NCBI GenBank assembly: GCA_041390685.1
Contig: JAWKPL010000001.1
Location: forward strand, 1-64,000
Length of the DNA: 64,000 bases
Reading direction: 5' to 3'
DNA from: JAIBBD01 sp041390685
GTDB lineage: Bacteria; Chloroflexota; Dehalococcoidia; UBA2979
Positions 10,132 to 22,038 of the stretch are shown here, piece by piece; position 1 is the stretch's first letter; each line of letters opens with the position of its first letter. The notes below the pieces were generated by a model. That model searched no databases. It was not told the DNA's origin and saw only the letters and a list, made by a program, of their open reading frames with translations. The translations under genes were made by a program, and so were the position numbers.

Positions 10132-10158
10132 AGTCGATGATCGCGATGGAGGCCTCCG

Positions 10159-10437
10159 ATGCCGGCTCAACCCGCGAAACGGCGTGACCGCATTGAGCTG
10201 CGGGCGACGCCCGAGGAGAAGCAACTGCTGTCGCAGGCCGCTGCCTATGAGCGTCTCGACGTTACTGCGTTCATCATGCGGGCTGCTCTGCCCGCTGCTC
10301 GCGGGGTGGTCGAGCAGGCAGAGCGCATCGTCCTTACCAAACGCGACACCGTTCGAGTGCTCGAACTGCTTGAACACCCGCCCGAGCCCTCTCCTGCACT
10401 GCTGGCCGCCGGACGACGTCGTCGCAAGTCTGTCTGA
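10159..10437 (+). CDS. DUF1778 antitoxin (TacA-like), copy A
   Basis: A 92-residue antitoxin. The N-terminal half RRDRIELRATPEEKQLLSQA is the ribbon-helix-helix DNA-binding domain of the DUF1778/TacA family. The C-terminal half, rich in Glu and Pro, would wrap the toxin. GGAGG lies 6 nt before the ATG. The GNAT toxin gene starts 6 nt after its stop. It should bind the GTAC-rich operator just upstream and autoregulate the pair. It differs from copy B at only a few residues, so cross-neutralisation between the two modules is likely. Confidence 0.88.
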   Translation: MPAQPAKRRDRIELRATPEEKQLLSQAAAYERLDVTAFIMRAALPAARGVVEQAERIVLTKRDTVRVLELLEHPPEPSPALLAAGRRRRKSV

Positions 10438-10443
10438 CTGCTC

Positions 10444-10977
10444 TTGGATTGGCGCGAGGAGCCCATCGCGCGGCATCACGACCGAGCGGGGTTCGACTGC
10501 GGCTCGACGGAGCTCAACGAGTACCTCGAGCGCTACGCGCGTCAGAACCATGAGCGTGGCGGCGCGAAGACGTTCGTCGCCGTCGCCCCAGGCGAGCCTG
10601 ATCGGGTCCTCGGCTACTACTCCATCGCACCAGGCTCGATCGAATCGGATCGTGCCCCAGGGGAGATCCGGCAGCGACTCGGACGCTACCCGATCCCCGT
10701 CTTCCGGCTCGCACGCCTCGGCGTGGATCAGTCCGTTCAAGGACAAGGGCTCGGCGGCGAGATGCTATTTGCTGCGGCGGAGCGGGCGCTCGCGGTTGCG
10801 AATGAAGTTGGTGGCGTGGCACTTGTGATCGATGCGAAGGACGAAGCCGCCGCCGAGTGGTATGCCCGCTTCGGGGCGGTGCCCCTCCTCGACAATCCCC
10901 TGGAGTTGTTCCTCCCGCTCGCAACGGTACGGGACGCGATCGAACGCCTCGCAACTGAACGCGGTGGCGACGCGTAA
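10444..10977 (+). CDS. GNAT-family toxin (TacT-like), copy A
   Basis: A 177-residue GNAT acetyltransferase of the type paired with DUF1778 antitoxins; characterised members acetylate charged tRNAs and stop translation. Visible parts are the FDCGSTELNEYLERYARQ start, YYSIAPGSIE, the acetyl-CoA loop LGVDQSVQGQGLGGEML (about residues 99-115) and the C-terminal AAEWYARFGAVPL motif with its conserved Tyr. It starts at a TTG directly after the antitoxin gene. It is about 92 percent identical to copy B by eye. Confidence 0.88.
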   Translation: MDWREEPIARHHDRAGFDCGSTELNEYLERYARQNHERGGAKTFVAVAPGEPDRVLGYYSIAPGSIESDRAPGEIRQRLGRYPIPVFRLARLGVDQSVQGQGLGGEMLFAAAERALAVANEVGGVALVIDAKDEAAAEWYARFGAVPLLDNPLELFLPLATVRDAIERLATERGGDA

Positions 10978-11310
10978 GTGCAGACGGAGCATGCTGGATA
11001 GGGACCCGGCGGGACGAGCCGGTACGAGGTGTGACGACCCGGGACGAGCAGCTACAGGCTCAAGCCGCCTCAGAGCTCCAGGCAAGTCCGTAGGCCACCC
11101 ACTGTTTGGGCACGGGATGAACGAGCTTCGCCAGTTGGAGATCTTGGAGCCAGAGCCTCGAATACCTTCCCGTCCCACCCCGTACTCCCGCGTCTCGATC
11201 CGTCCCCATTGTTCTCGCGAGGGGCCTCTACTTGTTCGTCCTCGTCACAGGCATCCCTGCCTGCAAGCGCTTCTCTTCCGCCACGAGGGACTCACCCAAG
11301 GAGGGCGTCG
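10978..11310. other. Intergenic stretch after toxin copy A
   Basis: The first 180 bases are the repeated downstream flank shared with copy B, including several GGGAC words. The rest leads to the peroxiredoxin start and holds an AAGGAGGG ribosome-binding site just before 11311. No gene is seen. Confidence 0.5.
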
Positions 11311-11790
11311 ATGCCAACGAATCTCAAGCCAGGTGACGCCGCACCGGCGTTCGCGCTGGAAGATCAGGACGGAAACGAGCATCGCCTCGACGACTACGCC
11401 GGGCGAAACGTGGTGCTGTACTTCTAGCCACGGGACGCAACCCCGGGCTGTACCACCGAGGCCTGCCAGTTCCGCGACGAGCATTCGGCGCTCGAGGCCC
11501 TGGGCGCGGTTGTGCTGGGCGTCTCGCGTGACGATGCCGAGTCGCATCGGGCGTTCCGTGATCACCACGGGCTGCAATTTCCTCTGCTCGTGGACGCCGA
11601 CGCGGACGTCTCGACCCGCTACGGCGCCTGGGGCGAGCGCGAGATTCGGGGTGAGACCTCGGTGGGGATGATTCGCTCGACGTTCCTGATTGGTGCCGAC
11701 GGCACCCTCGCTCATGTGTGGCCCACCGTCCGCCCAGACGGGCACCCCGAGGAAGTCCGCCACGTACTGGAAGGCCTGGGAAGGGACTAG
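11311..11790 (+). pseudogene. Peroxiredoxin (BCP/PrxQ type) with an in-frame amber codon
   Basis: The frame encodes a thiol peroxidase: MPTNLKPGDAAPAFALEDQD, then VVLYF, TAG, PRDATPGCTTEAC, then LGVSRDD, GLQFPLLVDAD, STFLIGADG. The family motif is VLYFYPKDxTPGCTxEAC, so the TAG (11425-11427) stands exactly where the second Tyr codon (TAC or TAT) is expected. One base explains it. Both catalytic cysteines (peroxidatic and resolving, four residues apart) follow the stop. The downstream frame is fully intact, so this is a very recent nonsense mutation, a sequence error, or readthrough. The start has a good AAGGAGGG site. Confidence 0.85.
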
Positions 11791-11946
11791 GTGCGCTGGT
11801 TGCCGCGCTTCCTGCGGACCGCCCGCGAGACACGGGCGTCGAGAGAGCTCGACGCTAGTGCCTGGGGCCCGACGCAGCCTCTCGAGGACGCTATTGACGA
11901 TCAGGCCGAAGCGGCCGGGACTATTTACGAGCCTGCGAACGTGTAG
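11791..11946 (+). CDS. Possible 51-residue protein downstream of the peroxiredoxin
   Basis: A GTG directly after the peroxiredoxin stop opens a frame beginning MRWLPRFLRTARETRASREL and ending DDQAEAAGTIYEPANV. It has an amphipathic N-terminus and acidic C-terminus. The spacing suggests translational coupling, but I recognise no family and the case rests on position alone. Confidence 0.3.
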   Translation: MRWLPRFLRTARETRASRELDASAWGPTQPLEDAIDDQAEAAGTIYEPANV

Positions 11947-12220
11947 CCGCCCCCAGTGCCCTTCCCTCCGGGAGCGTCGATGGCGGCTGAACATCCGCAC
12001 GACCGTCGCCCGCGCGCGAGCGATGGTCTGCGCGGAGGGAGTTGCCCACGGGCCGCAGCAGTGCATCGCTTGGGATTCCCTGGATGTTCCGACTTGGCCG
12101 CGAGGACACGCGCGCGCAGACGCGGGTAATCTGAGGCGAGCGCGATATCTCCAGAACGCGCGCCTCGGCGAGGCGAGCGCGCCGCGCGAATCCCGTTGGA
12201 GGGCGGCTGCGGAGGTCGTC

Positions 12221-12511
12221 GTGGAGCTGAGCACCCGGGTAGGCAACTGGTTCCTTGACGAGATGACTGCCCTCGCGATGGTGCAGTACGTATTGGATCC
12301 GGACCGTCGCCGTCTGGAAGAGGCCATGGTCGGTCAAGCCGTGGCTGCCATGATCCGCATGACCCTGTCGGATCCGGCCTGGGCTCACGAACTCGCCAGC
12401 GCGATCGACCGAGAGCTACCCAGCGTCTCAGCCCTGGCCTGGGCACGCCGGTTTGGCAGCGAGTTCGGGGCCCCGGATCCGCCCGCGCTTGTCGGTGAGG
12501 ACTTCGGCTAG
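12221..12511 (+). CDS. Hypothetical 96-residue protein
   Basis: A GTG at 12221 is preceded by GGAGG with a 5-nt spacer. The product is soluble and helical (GNWFLDEMTALAMVQYVLD, then RRRLEEAMVGQAVAAMIRM) with an Ala/Pro-rich, acidic C-terminus. I recognise no family. It ends about 190 bases before the convergent antiporter gene. The frame is open much further upstream, but that part reads as noncoding. Confidence 0.45.
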   Translation: MELSTRVGNWFLDEMTALAMVQYVLDPDRRRLEEAMVGQAVAAMIRMTLSDPAWAHELASAIDRELPSVSALAWARRFGSEFGAPDPPALVGEDFG

Positions 12512-12698
12512 CCGAGCCCCTGCACAGCATGCCGGTTCATCTCCCCGCACACGGCCGGTACTCAGCTAACGGCGACGGGCTGCCTGGTTCGTGGCAGGCG
12601 GTGTCGCCTCCACAGACTTCTCAGTCGCCCCCGCGACGCGGCCCATCGCGTGGAGGCGCGGCGCAATGTCGCTGACCGCCAGGGCGCCGTGGCCAGCT

Positions 12699-14402
12699 CT
12701 ACGCAGAGACTGACTGAGTGCTCGTGTGCACGCCCTGACCCTGGCGGAGTGTGCGGACCGTCTCCTCGACATGTGTGTCGGCGACACCGCGATGCCCCAG
12801 CGCGTAGCGGACGATCGCGAGCGCCAGCTCCTGCTCGCCGTTCACCGCATCGTTGACGCCCGACTGTTCCAGCGCGGTCTGCTCAGCATCGCTGTGCGAC
12901 CGAGCTACGAGCACGATGCCAGGATTCAATTGCCGCGCGTACTGGGCTGCCACGCGCGTTCCGAGGCGTTCGGGGATCGCGAGCACCAGCATCTGGGCCT
13001 CGCGGATCCCCGCGCGCTCGAGGACGAGGGCATTGTCCGCAGTTCCGAGATACGCCGCGTCGCCTTCCGAGCGGAGTGCCGCGATCACCCGTGCGTCTTG
13101 GTCGATCACTGCGAACTCGACGCCGTGCTCGCGGAGCCCGTTCGCCACCAACCGTCCGACCCGTCCGTATCCGCAGAGAATCACATGCCCCCGCGCAGTC
13201 CGGTCAGGCACCTGAGCGAGGCCTCCCCGCGGCGACGACATCCGCGCCAGCCGCGTCGCAAGCGGCTCCGCTGCCCGCAGCAGACCGGGCGCGACGACGA
13301 TGCTCAGCGCGGCCGAGCCAAGCAACAGCGAGAATTCGTCCCCGCTGAGGACGTCCATGTCCGACCCCACCCGTGCGATCAGGAATGAGAACTCGGCGCA
13401 CTGGGCGAGCGCGACCCCTGTGAGGAGCGCCGTGCGCCACGGGTACCGGAACAGCCGAACCAGAACGACGCAGATCGCGCCCTTCGCGAGCACGATCAGC
13501 GCCAGGGAGAGCAACGTGAGCCCCGCCTGATCGATGAAGATCATGGGGTCGACCAGCATGCCCACGGAGACGAAGAACAGCCCAGCGAAGACATCGCGAA
13601 TTGGCACCACGCCGTGAAAGATCTCGTCGCGCACTTCGGACTCGCTGAGGGCGATACCGGCAATGAATGCGCCGAGCGCCGGAGAGAGCCCGAGCAACGT
13701 TGCGACGTATGCGGCACCGAGCGCGAGTGCGGCCGCCATCAGGATGAAGAGTTCGCGGCTTCCGAGCCGCGCGAGCCAGGCGAAGGCGTCGGGCAGGACG
13801 CGGGACCCTACCGGCACCAGGAACGCCAGGAACAGGGCCGCTTTGAGCGTGGCCAATGCGAGCTCGCCCGCGATGTTTCCTCCCTCTGTCGTCACGGCCA
13901 CGAGCGCGACGACGAGCACCACGCTGTTGAGGTCCTGGACCGTGGACCACGCGAGCGCGAGCTGTCCGTGCGTCGATCCTTCCTGCCCGCGTTCGCCCAG
14001 CACCTTGGTGAGCACGGTGCTCGATGAGTTCGAAAGCACCGCACCGAAGAACAGCGCGGCTTCCCATCGCCAACCGACGGCGATCGCGACACCAAAGCCG
14101 ATCAGGATGATCAGCGCGATCTGGACGTGCGCTCCGACAAGCGTCGTTCGCCCCGTCGCGAAGAGATCTCTAGGCGCAATCTGGATGCCGATCGCGAACA
14201 TCAGCAGAATCACGCCGACATCGGCTAGCTGACCCACCGTTCCGGGGTCGGCCGTGAAGCCGGGCGTGTTCGCGCCGATCGCTACGCCAGCGAGGAGGTA
14301 GCCGAGGATGACCGACTGGCCGAGTCGGGCCGCGATCGCGGCGCTCACCCCCGCAACCGCCAGTGCCGCGGCGAGGTTCAGGAGTAGCGTCGTGTCCTGC
14401 AC
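12699..14402 (-). CDS. KefB-type cation:proton antiporter (CPA2) with TrkA-N domain
   Basis: About 567 residues from the GTG at 14402; an ATG further up (14459) would place the 14436-14466 hairpin inside the gene. Residues 1-370 are an Na+/H+ exchanger domain with about 12 membrane helices, including GYLLAGVAIGANTPG and the transport core STVQDLNSVV (QD pair). A RCK/TrkA-N Rossmann domain follows (HVILCGYGRVGRLVANGL, GDAAYLGTADN), which binds NAD(H) or similar ligands and gates the exchanger. The role is K+ or Na+ efflux and pH control. The gene stands alone between two other minus/plus units. Confidence 0.88.
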   Translation of the reverse strand: MQDTTLLLNLAAALAVAGVSAAIAARLGQSVILGYLLAGVAIGANTPGFTADPGTVGQLADVGVILLMFAIGIQIAPRDLFATGRTTLVGAHVQIALIILIGFGVAIAVGWRWEAALFFGAVLSNSSSTVLTKVLGERGQEGSTHGQLALAWSTVQDLNSVVLVVALVAVTTEGGNIAGELALATLKAALFLAFLVPVGSRVLPDAFAWLARLGSRELFILMAAALALGAAYVATLLGLSPALGAFIAGIALSESEVRDEIFHGVVPIRDVFAGLFFVSVGMLVDPMIFIDQAGLTLLSLALIVLAKGAICVVLVRLFRYPWRTALLTGVALAQCAEFSFLIARVGSDMDVLSGDEFSLLLGSAALSIVVAPGLLRAAEPLATRLARMSSPRGGLAQVPDRTARGHVILCGYGRVGRLVANGLREHGVEFAVIDQDARVIAALRSEGDAAYLGTADNALVLERAGIREAQMLVLAIPERLGTRVAAQYARQLNPGIVLVARSHSDAEQTALEQSGVNDAVNGEQELALAIVRYALGHRGVADTHVEETVRTLRQGQGVHTSTQSVSA

Positions 14403-14435
14403 GGCGTCGCGTCTTCGTCCAGTAGATGCGGGTTC

Positions 14436-14466
14436 GGGGTGAGTGTACTCGATACACACTCACCCC
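14436..14466. terminator. Perfect inverted repeat between lipoprotein and antiporter genes
   Basis: GGGGTGAGTGT and ACACTCACCCC form an 11-bp perfect stem with a 9-nt loop. It lies downstream of the lipoprotein gene and upstream of the antiporter start, both on the minus strand. It can end lipoprotein transcripts or act as an operator for the antiporter. There is no T-run. Confidence 0.5.
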
Positions 14467-14537
14467 ACGATCGGACCGACCCAGCGGACGAGCGTGCGCT
14501 GCCCCTGGCGCGCCAATGCAGCACCCGAAGGGGGCGC

Positions 14538-15062
14538 CTAGCTGCCCCCAGGCGAGAGCTCGCCGCAGGCGACTGATCCCGCAGTCGAACCATCGGAGAC
14601 GCGCGTGCGGATATCGACGCTCCAGCCAACTCCCAGTGCGAGCTCCGCGCGTACGGGCGCGTCAAGGCGCGCCTCGCTCGCGCCGTCGGTGAACAGCGGC
14701 CCGATGACGGTGGCCTCATCAGACAGGCTTTCGCAGGCGCCCTGCACGAGGTGGACGGCGTAGACGCCTTCGGGTAAGCCGCTCAAGGAAACCCTGATGT
14801 AGTAACCGCCAGCCGACGACTCGAGCACCGCAAGGCCGGCAACTGCAGCATTGTCGGATGTGAGGCGAGCGCTGAATCCAGGTTGCCGGTCAGGACTGGC
14901 TGAGGACGAGCAGGCGAGCGCGACCAGTAGCAGACTCACCAGCAGCGGCAGCGCGGCGGACCACACTGCGCCGCGCGTGGCCAGCGGGTCGAGGGGACGC
15001 AACGCCTGTGCCGCACGGGCACGCGCGGGCATCGAAAAGCCACGGGCCGTCCTGCGCCGCAT
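14538..15062 (-). CDS. CHRD/SOD-like lipoprotein
   Basis: About 174 residues from the ATG at 15062; an ATG at 15032 is also possible. A basic start and hydrophobic helix (LPLLVSLLLVALAC) ending in a lipobox cysteine mark a lipoprotein. The mature part (FSARLTSDNAAVAGLAVLES, GLPEGVYAVHLVQGACESL, VIGPLFTDGASEARLDAPV) matches the Cu/Zn-SOD-like or CHRD-like fold of surface lipoproteins, including the H-x-x-G-x-C strand. Only one His of the usual metal set is present (VHL), so enzyme activity is doubtful. The upstream open frame to 15386 is antisense to the FTR gene and is not coding. Confidence 0.6.
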   Translation of the reverse strand: MRRRTARGFSMPARARAAQALRPLDPLATRGAVWSAALPLLVSLLLVALACSSSASPDRQPGFSARLTSDNAAVAGLAVLESSAGGYYIRVSLSGLPEGVYAVHLVQGACESLSDEATVIGPLFTDGASEARLDAPVRAELALGVGWSVDIRTRVSDGSTAGSVACGELSPGGS

Positions 15063-15224
15063 CCCATGGCTTGTTTCCACCGGCAGATCCCAACCGGGCG
15101 GCGAGTCTCGACGGTCGAGCGGTAGCCGAAGACGACCGTAGCTTATCCTCAACCCTATGGTTCCGTCCGCAGCGGGGCCGGAGAGGTCCTCCTTTCCGGC
15201 GGCAGAAGACACGAAGGAGGGCTC

Positions 15225-15689
15225 GTGCCTCTTGACCAACCGAGTGACGACGATCGTGCAAGAGCGTCGGAGCGAAATCTGGAACGCATGCGGCGGTATG
15301 CCGAGAAGTTCGCGGAGAAGAGCGGCTCCTACCTTCACCCACAGCCGGAGATCACCGAGTTCCTCGTCATCGGCCTCGCAAAGCACATCGACGAGCTCGG
15401 GCGCCCCCTCTGCCCGTGCAACTTCTACGAGGACAAGCAGGAGGAGGCGCGCTCAAGCGAATGGATCTGCGCCTGCGAGGAGATGCAGCGCTACAAGTAC
15501 TGCCACTGCCTCCTGTTCGTCACCGAGGACGGACTCCCGATCACGGAATACCTCCCGCCCGACCACGAGGGCCGCGAAATCTACGGGCTGATCCAAGACC
15601 CCCATCCCGACAAGGGACGGGCACTCGGACGGTTGGAGGAACAACGCGGCCGTGAGATTCGCAAGGGCCGACGGCAGGACGGGACCTAG
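15225..15689 (+). CDS. ftrB: Ferredoxin:thioredoxin reductase catalytic chain
   Basis: A 154-residue protein with the complete catalytic signature: C63-P-C65, 16 residues, C82-A-C84, 8 residues, C93-H-C95. These ligate the [4Fe-4S] cluster and form the active disulfide that reduces thioredoxin with electrons from ferredoxin. The GTG start at 15225 has AAGGAGG 4 nt upstream. A TATCCT about 80 nt upstream could be its -10 box. No variable (A) chain is nearby, as in many non-cyanobacterial FTRs. A peroxiredoxin gene 3.4 kb away would be a natural target of the thioredoxin pathway. Confidence 0.9.
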   Translation: MPLDQPSDDDRARASERNLERMRRYAEKFAEKSGSYLHPQPEITEFLVIGLAKHIDELGRPLCPCNFYEDKQEEARSSEWICACEEMQRYKYCHCLLFVTEDGLPITEYLPPDHEGREIYGLIQDPHPDKGRALGRLEEQRGREIRKGRRQDGT

Positions 15690-15715
15690 CCCAGCGGCCT
15701 GTGGAAGTTACCCAC

Positions 15716-15736
15716 GTGTACGGATATAGTACGTAC
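15716..15736 (+). promoter_or_regulatory. Toxin-antitoxin operator and promoter, copy B
   Basis: Identical to the copy A operator (GTACGGATATAGTACGTAC) and at a similar distance from the antitoxin ATG. TATAGT may be the -10 box. Confidence 0.6.
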
Positions 15737-15763
15737 AGTCGATAATCGTGCTGGAGGCCTTCG

Positions 15764-16042
15764 ATGACGGCTCAATCTGCGAGGCGGCGTGACCGCATTG
15801 AGCTGCGGGCGACGCCCGAGGAGAAGCAACTGCTGTCGCAGGCCGCTGCCTATGAGCGTCTTGACGTGACTGCGTTCATCATGCGAGCTGCTCTGCCGGC
15901 CGCACGTGGCGTAGTCGAGCAGGCGGAGCGCATCGTCCTCTCCGAACGCGACACCGCTCGAGTGCTCGAACTGCTTGAACACCCGCCAGAGCCCTCTCCT
16001 GCACTGCTCGCCGCCGGACGACGTCGCCGCCAGTCTGCCTGA
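15764..16042 (+). CDS. DUF1778 antitoxin (TacA-like), copy B
   Basis: A 92-residue ribbon-helix-helix antitoxin, almost identical to copy A; the differences cluster at the N-terminus (TAQSARRRDRIE) and in the toxin-binding half (LSERDTARVLE). GGAGG precedes the ATG by 8 nt. The partner toxin starts 6 nt downstream. With two copies in 6 kb, recombination between them could delete the antiporter, lipoprotein and FTR genes. Confidence 0.88.
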   Translation: MTAQSARRRDRIELRATPEEKQLLSQAAAYERLDVTAFIMRAALPAARGVVEQAERIVLSERDTARVLELLEHPPEPSPALLAAGRRRRQSA

Positions 16043-16048
16043 CTGTTC

Positions 16049-16582
16049 TTGGAGTGGCGCGAGGAGCCCATCGCGCGGCATCACGACCGAGCTGGGTTCG
16101 ACTGCGGCTCGACGGAGCTCAACGAGTACCTCGAGCGCTATGCGCGGCAGAACCATGAGCGCGGCGGCGCGAAGACGTTCGTCGCCGTCTTCCCAGGCGA
16201 GCCTGATCGGATCCTCGGTTACTACTCCATCGCACCAGGATCGATCGAATCGGATCGCGCGCCAGAGCAGATCCGGCAGCGACTCGGACGCTACCCGATT
16301 CCGGTTTTCCGGCTCGCACGCCTCGGCGTGGATCAGTCCGTTCAAGGACAGGGGCTGGGCGGCGAGATGCTGTTCGCCGCGGCGGAACGGGCGCTCGCGG
16401 TGGCCAATGAAGTTGGTGGCATGGCACTTGTGATCGATGCGAAGGACGAAGCCGCCGCCGAGTGGTATGCCCGCTTCGGGGCGGTGCCTCTCCGTGACGA
16501 TCCCCTGAAGCTGTTTCTCCCCCTAGCAACGGTACAGGAGGCGATCGAGCGCCTCGCAGCAGAACGCGCTCGCGACGCCTAA
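16049..16582 (+). CDS. GNAT-family toxin (TacT-like), copy B
   Basis: A 177-residue GNAT toxin with TTG start, colinear with copy A over its full length and with intact acetyl-CoA loop (QGQGLGGEMLFAAAERAL) and catalytic-region Tyr (EWYARFG). Substitutions such as VFPGEPDRI, APEQIRQ and RDDPLKLF are scattered, which fits two functional copies rather than one decaying copy. Confidence 0.88.
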   Translation: MEWREEPIARHHDRAGFDCGSTELNEYLERYARQNHERGGAKTFVAVFPGEPDRILGYYSIAPGSIESDRAPEQIRQRLGRYPIPVFRLARLGVDQSVQGQGLGGEMLFAAAERALAVANEVGGMALVIDAKDEAAAEWYARFGAVPLRDDPLKLFLPLATVQEAIERLAAERARDA

Positions 16583-16740
16583 GTGGGGACGAAGCGTGCC
16601 GAATAGGGACGAGACGGGGCGAGCCAGTACAAGGCGGGACAAGCACCTACGGACTCAAGCCGCCTCCGCTCGCCACACAAGTCCGTACGCCGCCCATTAC
16701 TTGCGCACCGGATGAACGAGCCTTTGCAGTTGGAGATCTT

Positions 16741-16768
16741 GGAGCCAGAGCCTCCCCCGTCTCCACCA
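16741..16768 (+). repeat. tmRNA 3'-end-like repeat, left copy (att-site candidate)
   Basis: The 18 bases CCTCCCCCGTCTCCACCA (16751-16768) recur exactly at 39673-39690, and 25 of 28 bases match over the longer block. CGTCTCCACCA is the 3' acceptor strand and CCA end of many tmRNA genes, a common integration target. No tmRNA body lies upstream. I infer an attachment-site remnant. Confidence 0.5.
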
Positions 16769-16928
16769 GTACCGTTCAGTACCGCTCCGTCCCACCTCGT
16801 CATTTGCGTGGTGCCATCACGTCACATGCTGTCCCGATTCGTCCCGGGCTGTCGCACGGGGAGATAGGGGTTGACTACGAGGAGCCGCAAGCAGCGCTGT
16901 CTCGCCGACGCGACTCGACTGGGACCGT

Positions 16929-16934
16929 TATCAT
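16929..16934 (+). promoter_or_regulatory. -10 box of kinase gene 1 (leaderless type)
   Basis: TATCAT, 9 nt before the ATG, inside CCGTTATCAT, which recurs at the same distance upstream of kinase genes 2 and 3. No ribosome-binding site fits between, so the transcript probably starts at or next to the ATG. Confidence 0.65.
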
Positions 16935-16943
16935 CCCGCCGTC

Positions 16944-20741
<3,798 letters not shown>

Positions 20742-20762
20742 CCACAGACGAAGGAGGCATCA

Positions 20763-21155
20763 ATGGCAGACGACAACCTCGCGATCCTCTCGGCGGCGCT
20801 GGCCGCGTTCAATGACAACGACATCGATCGACTGACGCAGTACGTGCACGACGACGTCAAGTACATCATCCGTGGCCGCTCATCGATCAGCGGGACCTAC
20901 GAAGGGCGGGAGGCGATGGCTGACGCGTTGCGGACGGTGAAGGAACTCACCGGCGGGACGATGACAGCTGTCCCTGACGTCATGCTGTCAGGCGAGGACG
21001 CGGTCATGGCCTACCTGCACGTCACCGGCACGCGTCCAGACGGTCGGACTTACGACAACTATCAGGCTTATCTCTACCGCGTCCGGGACGGAAAACTCGC
21101 TGAGGGGCAGACGATTCCTGTGGACCAGGCAGCATTCGAGGAGTTTCTGGCATGA
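20763..21155 (+). CDS. SnoaL/NTF2-like protein
   Basis: A 130-residue single-domain protein with the NTF2-like pattern: N-terminal helix ILSAALAAFNDNDIDRLTQY, HDDVKYIIRG strand, and YDNYQAYLYRVRDGKL strand, ending near FEEFLA. The fold serves as a small enzyme (cyclase, isomerase) or ligand binder; the substrate is unknown. GGAGG lies 6 nt before the ATG. It starts 22 nt after kinase 1 and overlaps the ABM gene by 4 nt, so the three may be one transcript. Confidence 0.8.
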   Translation: MADDNLAILSAALAAFNDNDIDRLTQYVHDDVKYIIRGRSSISGTYEGREAMADALRTVKELTGGTMTAVPDVMLSGEDAVMAYLHVTGTRPDGRTYDNYQAYLYRVRDGKLAEGQTIPVDQAAFEEFLA

Positions 21156-21499
21156 CCGACGTCGCGATGGAGGAACTCGGCGGACTCGTCCTCGTCGGGC
21201 GGGCGAAGGCGCACCCGGGGAGGCGGGACGAACTCCTCGCCCTGCTCCGAGAGGCCGTGGGCATCATGGCTCCACGTGAGCCGGGTTCGCTCCTCGCTAC
21301 CTTCCATGTCTCCCCTGCTGATCCCGACCTTGTCCTCCTTTATGAGCACTACGCGAGCGACGCGGCATTCCAAGAGCATCTCGCCAACTATGAGCGCTTC
21401 CCGGAGTACCAGGACCTGAGGTCACGGCTACGTGCGCTATTGGCAGAGCCGCTCGCCGTCGAACGATTCGCCCCCGTTGTGAGGCATCAGCGAGGTTAG
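21152..21499 (+). CDS. ABM-domain protein (putative monooxygenase)
   Basis: A 115-residue member of the antibiotic biosynthesis monooxygenase (ABM) dimeric alpha-beta barrel family: LVLVGRAKAHPGRRDELLAL, EPGSLLATFHVSPADPDLVL, YEHYASDAAFQEHLAN. Such proteins act on quinones or small aromatics, or degrade heme. The ATG overlaps the previous stop by 4 nt. A second start at residue 6 (MEELGG) is possible. Confidence 0.8.
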   Translation: MTDVAMEELGGLVLVGRAKAHPGRRDELLALLREAVGIMAPREPGSLLATFHVSPADPDLVLLYEHYASDAAFQEHLANYERFPEYQDLRSRLRALLAEPLAVERFAPVVRHQRG

Positions 21500-21525
21500 G
21501 TGCGATGCCGCCTCGAGAGGCAGCC

Positions 21526-21953
21526 ATGTCCGAGCGATTCATCGCGGTGGTGAACTCCGCAGGGACGGAGATCCAGCGACAGGTCGGCAGCAAGCTGCTT
21601 GAAGCGGACGCCGTCACGTCATCGCGCAAATGGGCCGCACCCCGTTCACTGACCTGGAGGGCTTCTTCTCCGGCCCGGGGCTATTGGCGTTCATCGAGCA
21701 CGTGGGAGGGTTGCTGTCTCTGTATGACGAAGGCATAGACGTCGAAGCGCCGGTGCGTTCCGCGATGACGCAGATCAACGTGCATTTCGTCGGGAACTCG
21801 CGCGAGGATCACCTGCTTGGTGAGGCGCGGTGGGTGCGCAAGGGGCGCACGCAATCGGTGATCGAGGTCCGAGTGACCGACTCGAGTGGACGGCTAATCG
21901 CGCAGTCGACTTGCACGCACGCACCAGTGGGGCTTCGCTCCTCGAGTCGGTAA
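21526..21953 (+). pseudogene. Hotdog-fold thioesterase-like gene, probably frameshifted
   Basis: The frame from 21630 encodes the second half of a PaaI-like hotdog domain (LLAFIEHVGGLLSLYDEG, QINVHFVGN, GEARWVRKGRTQSVIEVRV). Its N-terminal part is missing and an in-frame stop lies just upstream. The frame from the ATG at 21526 (MSERFIAVVNSAGTEIQRQV) runs into it one register off near 21620. A single indel would join them into a 140-residue protein. It could instead be a shorter intact gene from 21630. Confidence 0.45.
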
Positions 21954-22038
21954 ACGCGGGTCCACGCGCGCTGACAGATCGTCAGCGCTCCACTACCTTC
22001 CTGCGACCACCGAGCCTCTACTCGCAGGGAGGCGCATC

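Larger units (their letters stand above)
10097..11160 (+). repeat. Duplicated toxin-antitoxin segment, copy A
   Basis: This segment matches 15702-16756 through the operator, both genes and about 180 bases of downstream noncoding DNA. In the genes nearly every difference is a point change. The downstream match ends at the common string TTGGAGATCTTGGAGCCAGA plus a few bases. Copy A then diverges just where copy B enters its tmRNA-like core. The pair is a segmental duplication or two insertions of the same small element. Confidence 0.85.
15702..16756 (+). repeat. Duplicated toxin-antitoxin segment, copy B
   Basis: Second copy of the 10097-11160 segment, starting 13 bases after the FTR stop. It carries the same operator, DUF1778 gene, GNAT gene and downstream flank. 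At its right end it runs directly into the tmRNA-like 16751-16768 core. Confidence 0.85.
16583..16943. other. Intergenic stretch between toxin copy B and the first kinase gene
   Basis: It holds the repeated downstream flank (to about 16756), the tmRNA-like core 16751-16768, and the kinase promoter at 16929-16934. No gene is seen. Confidence 0.6.

Noticed and set aside
9703..10746. Minus-strand 347-codon frame over toxin copy A, with a similar one over copy B
   Set aside because: Recurs only because the two toxin genes are duplicates. The sense frames carry the DUF1778 and GNAT motifs.
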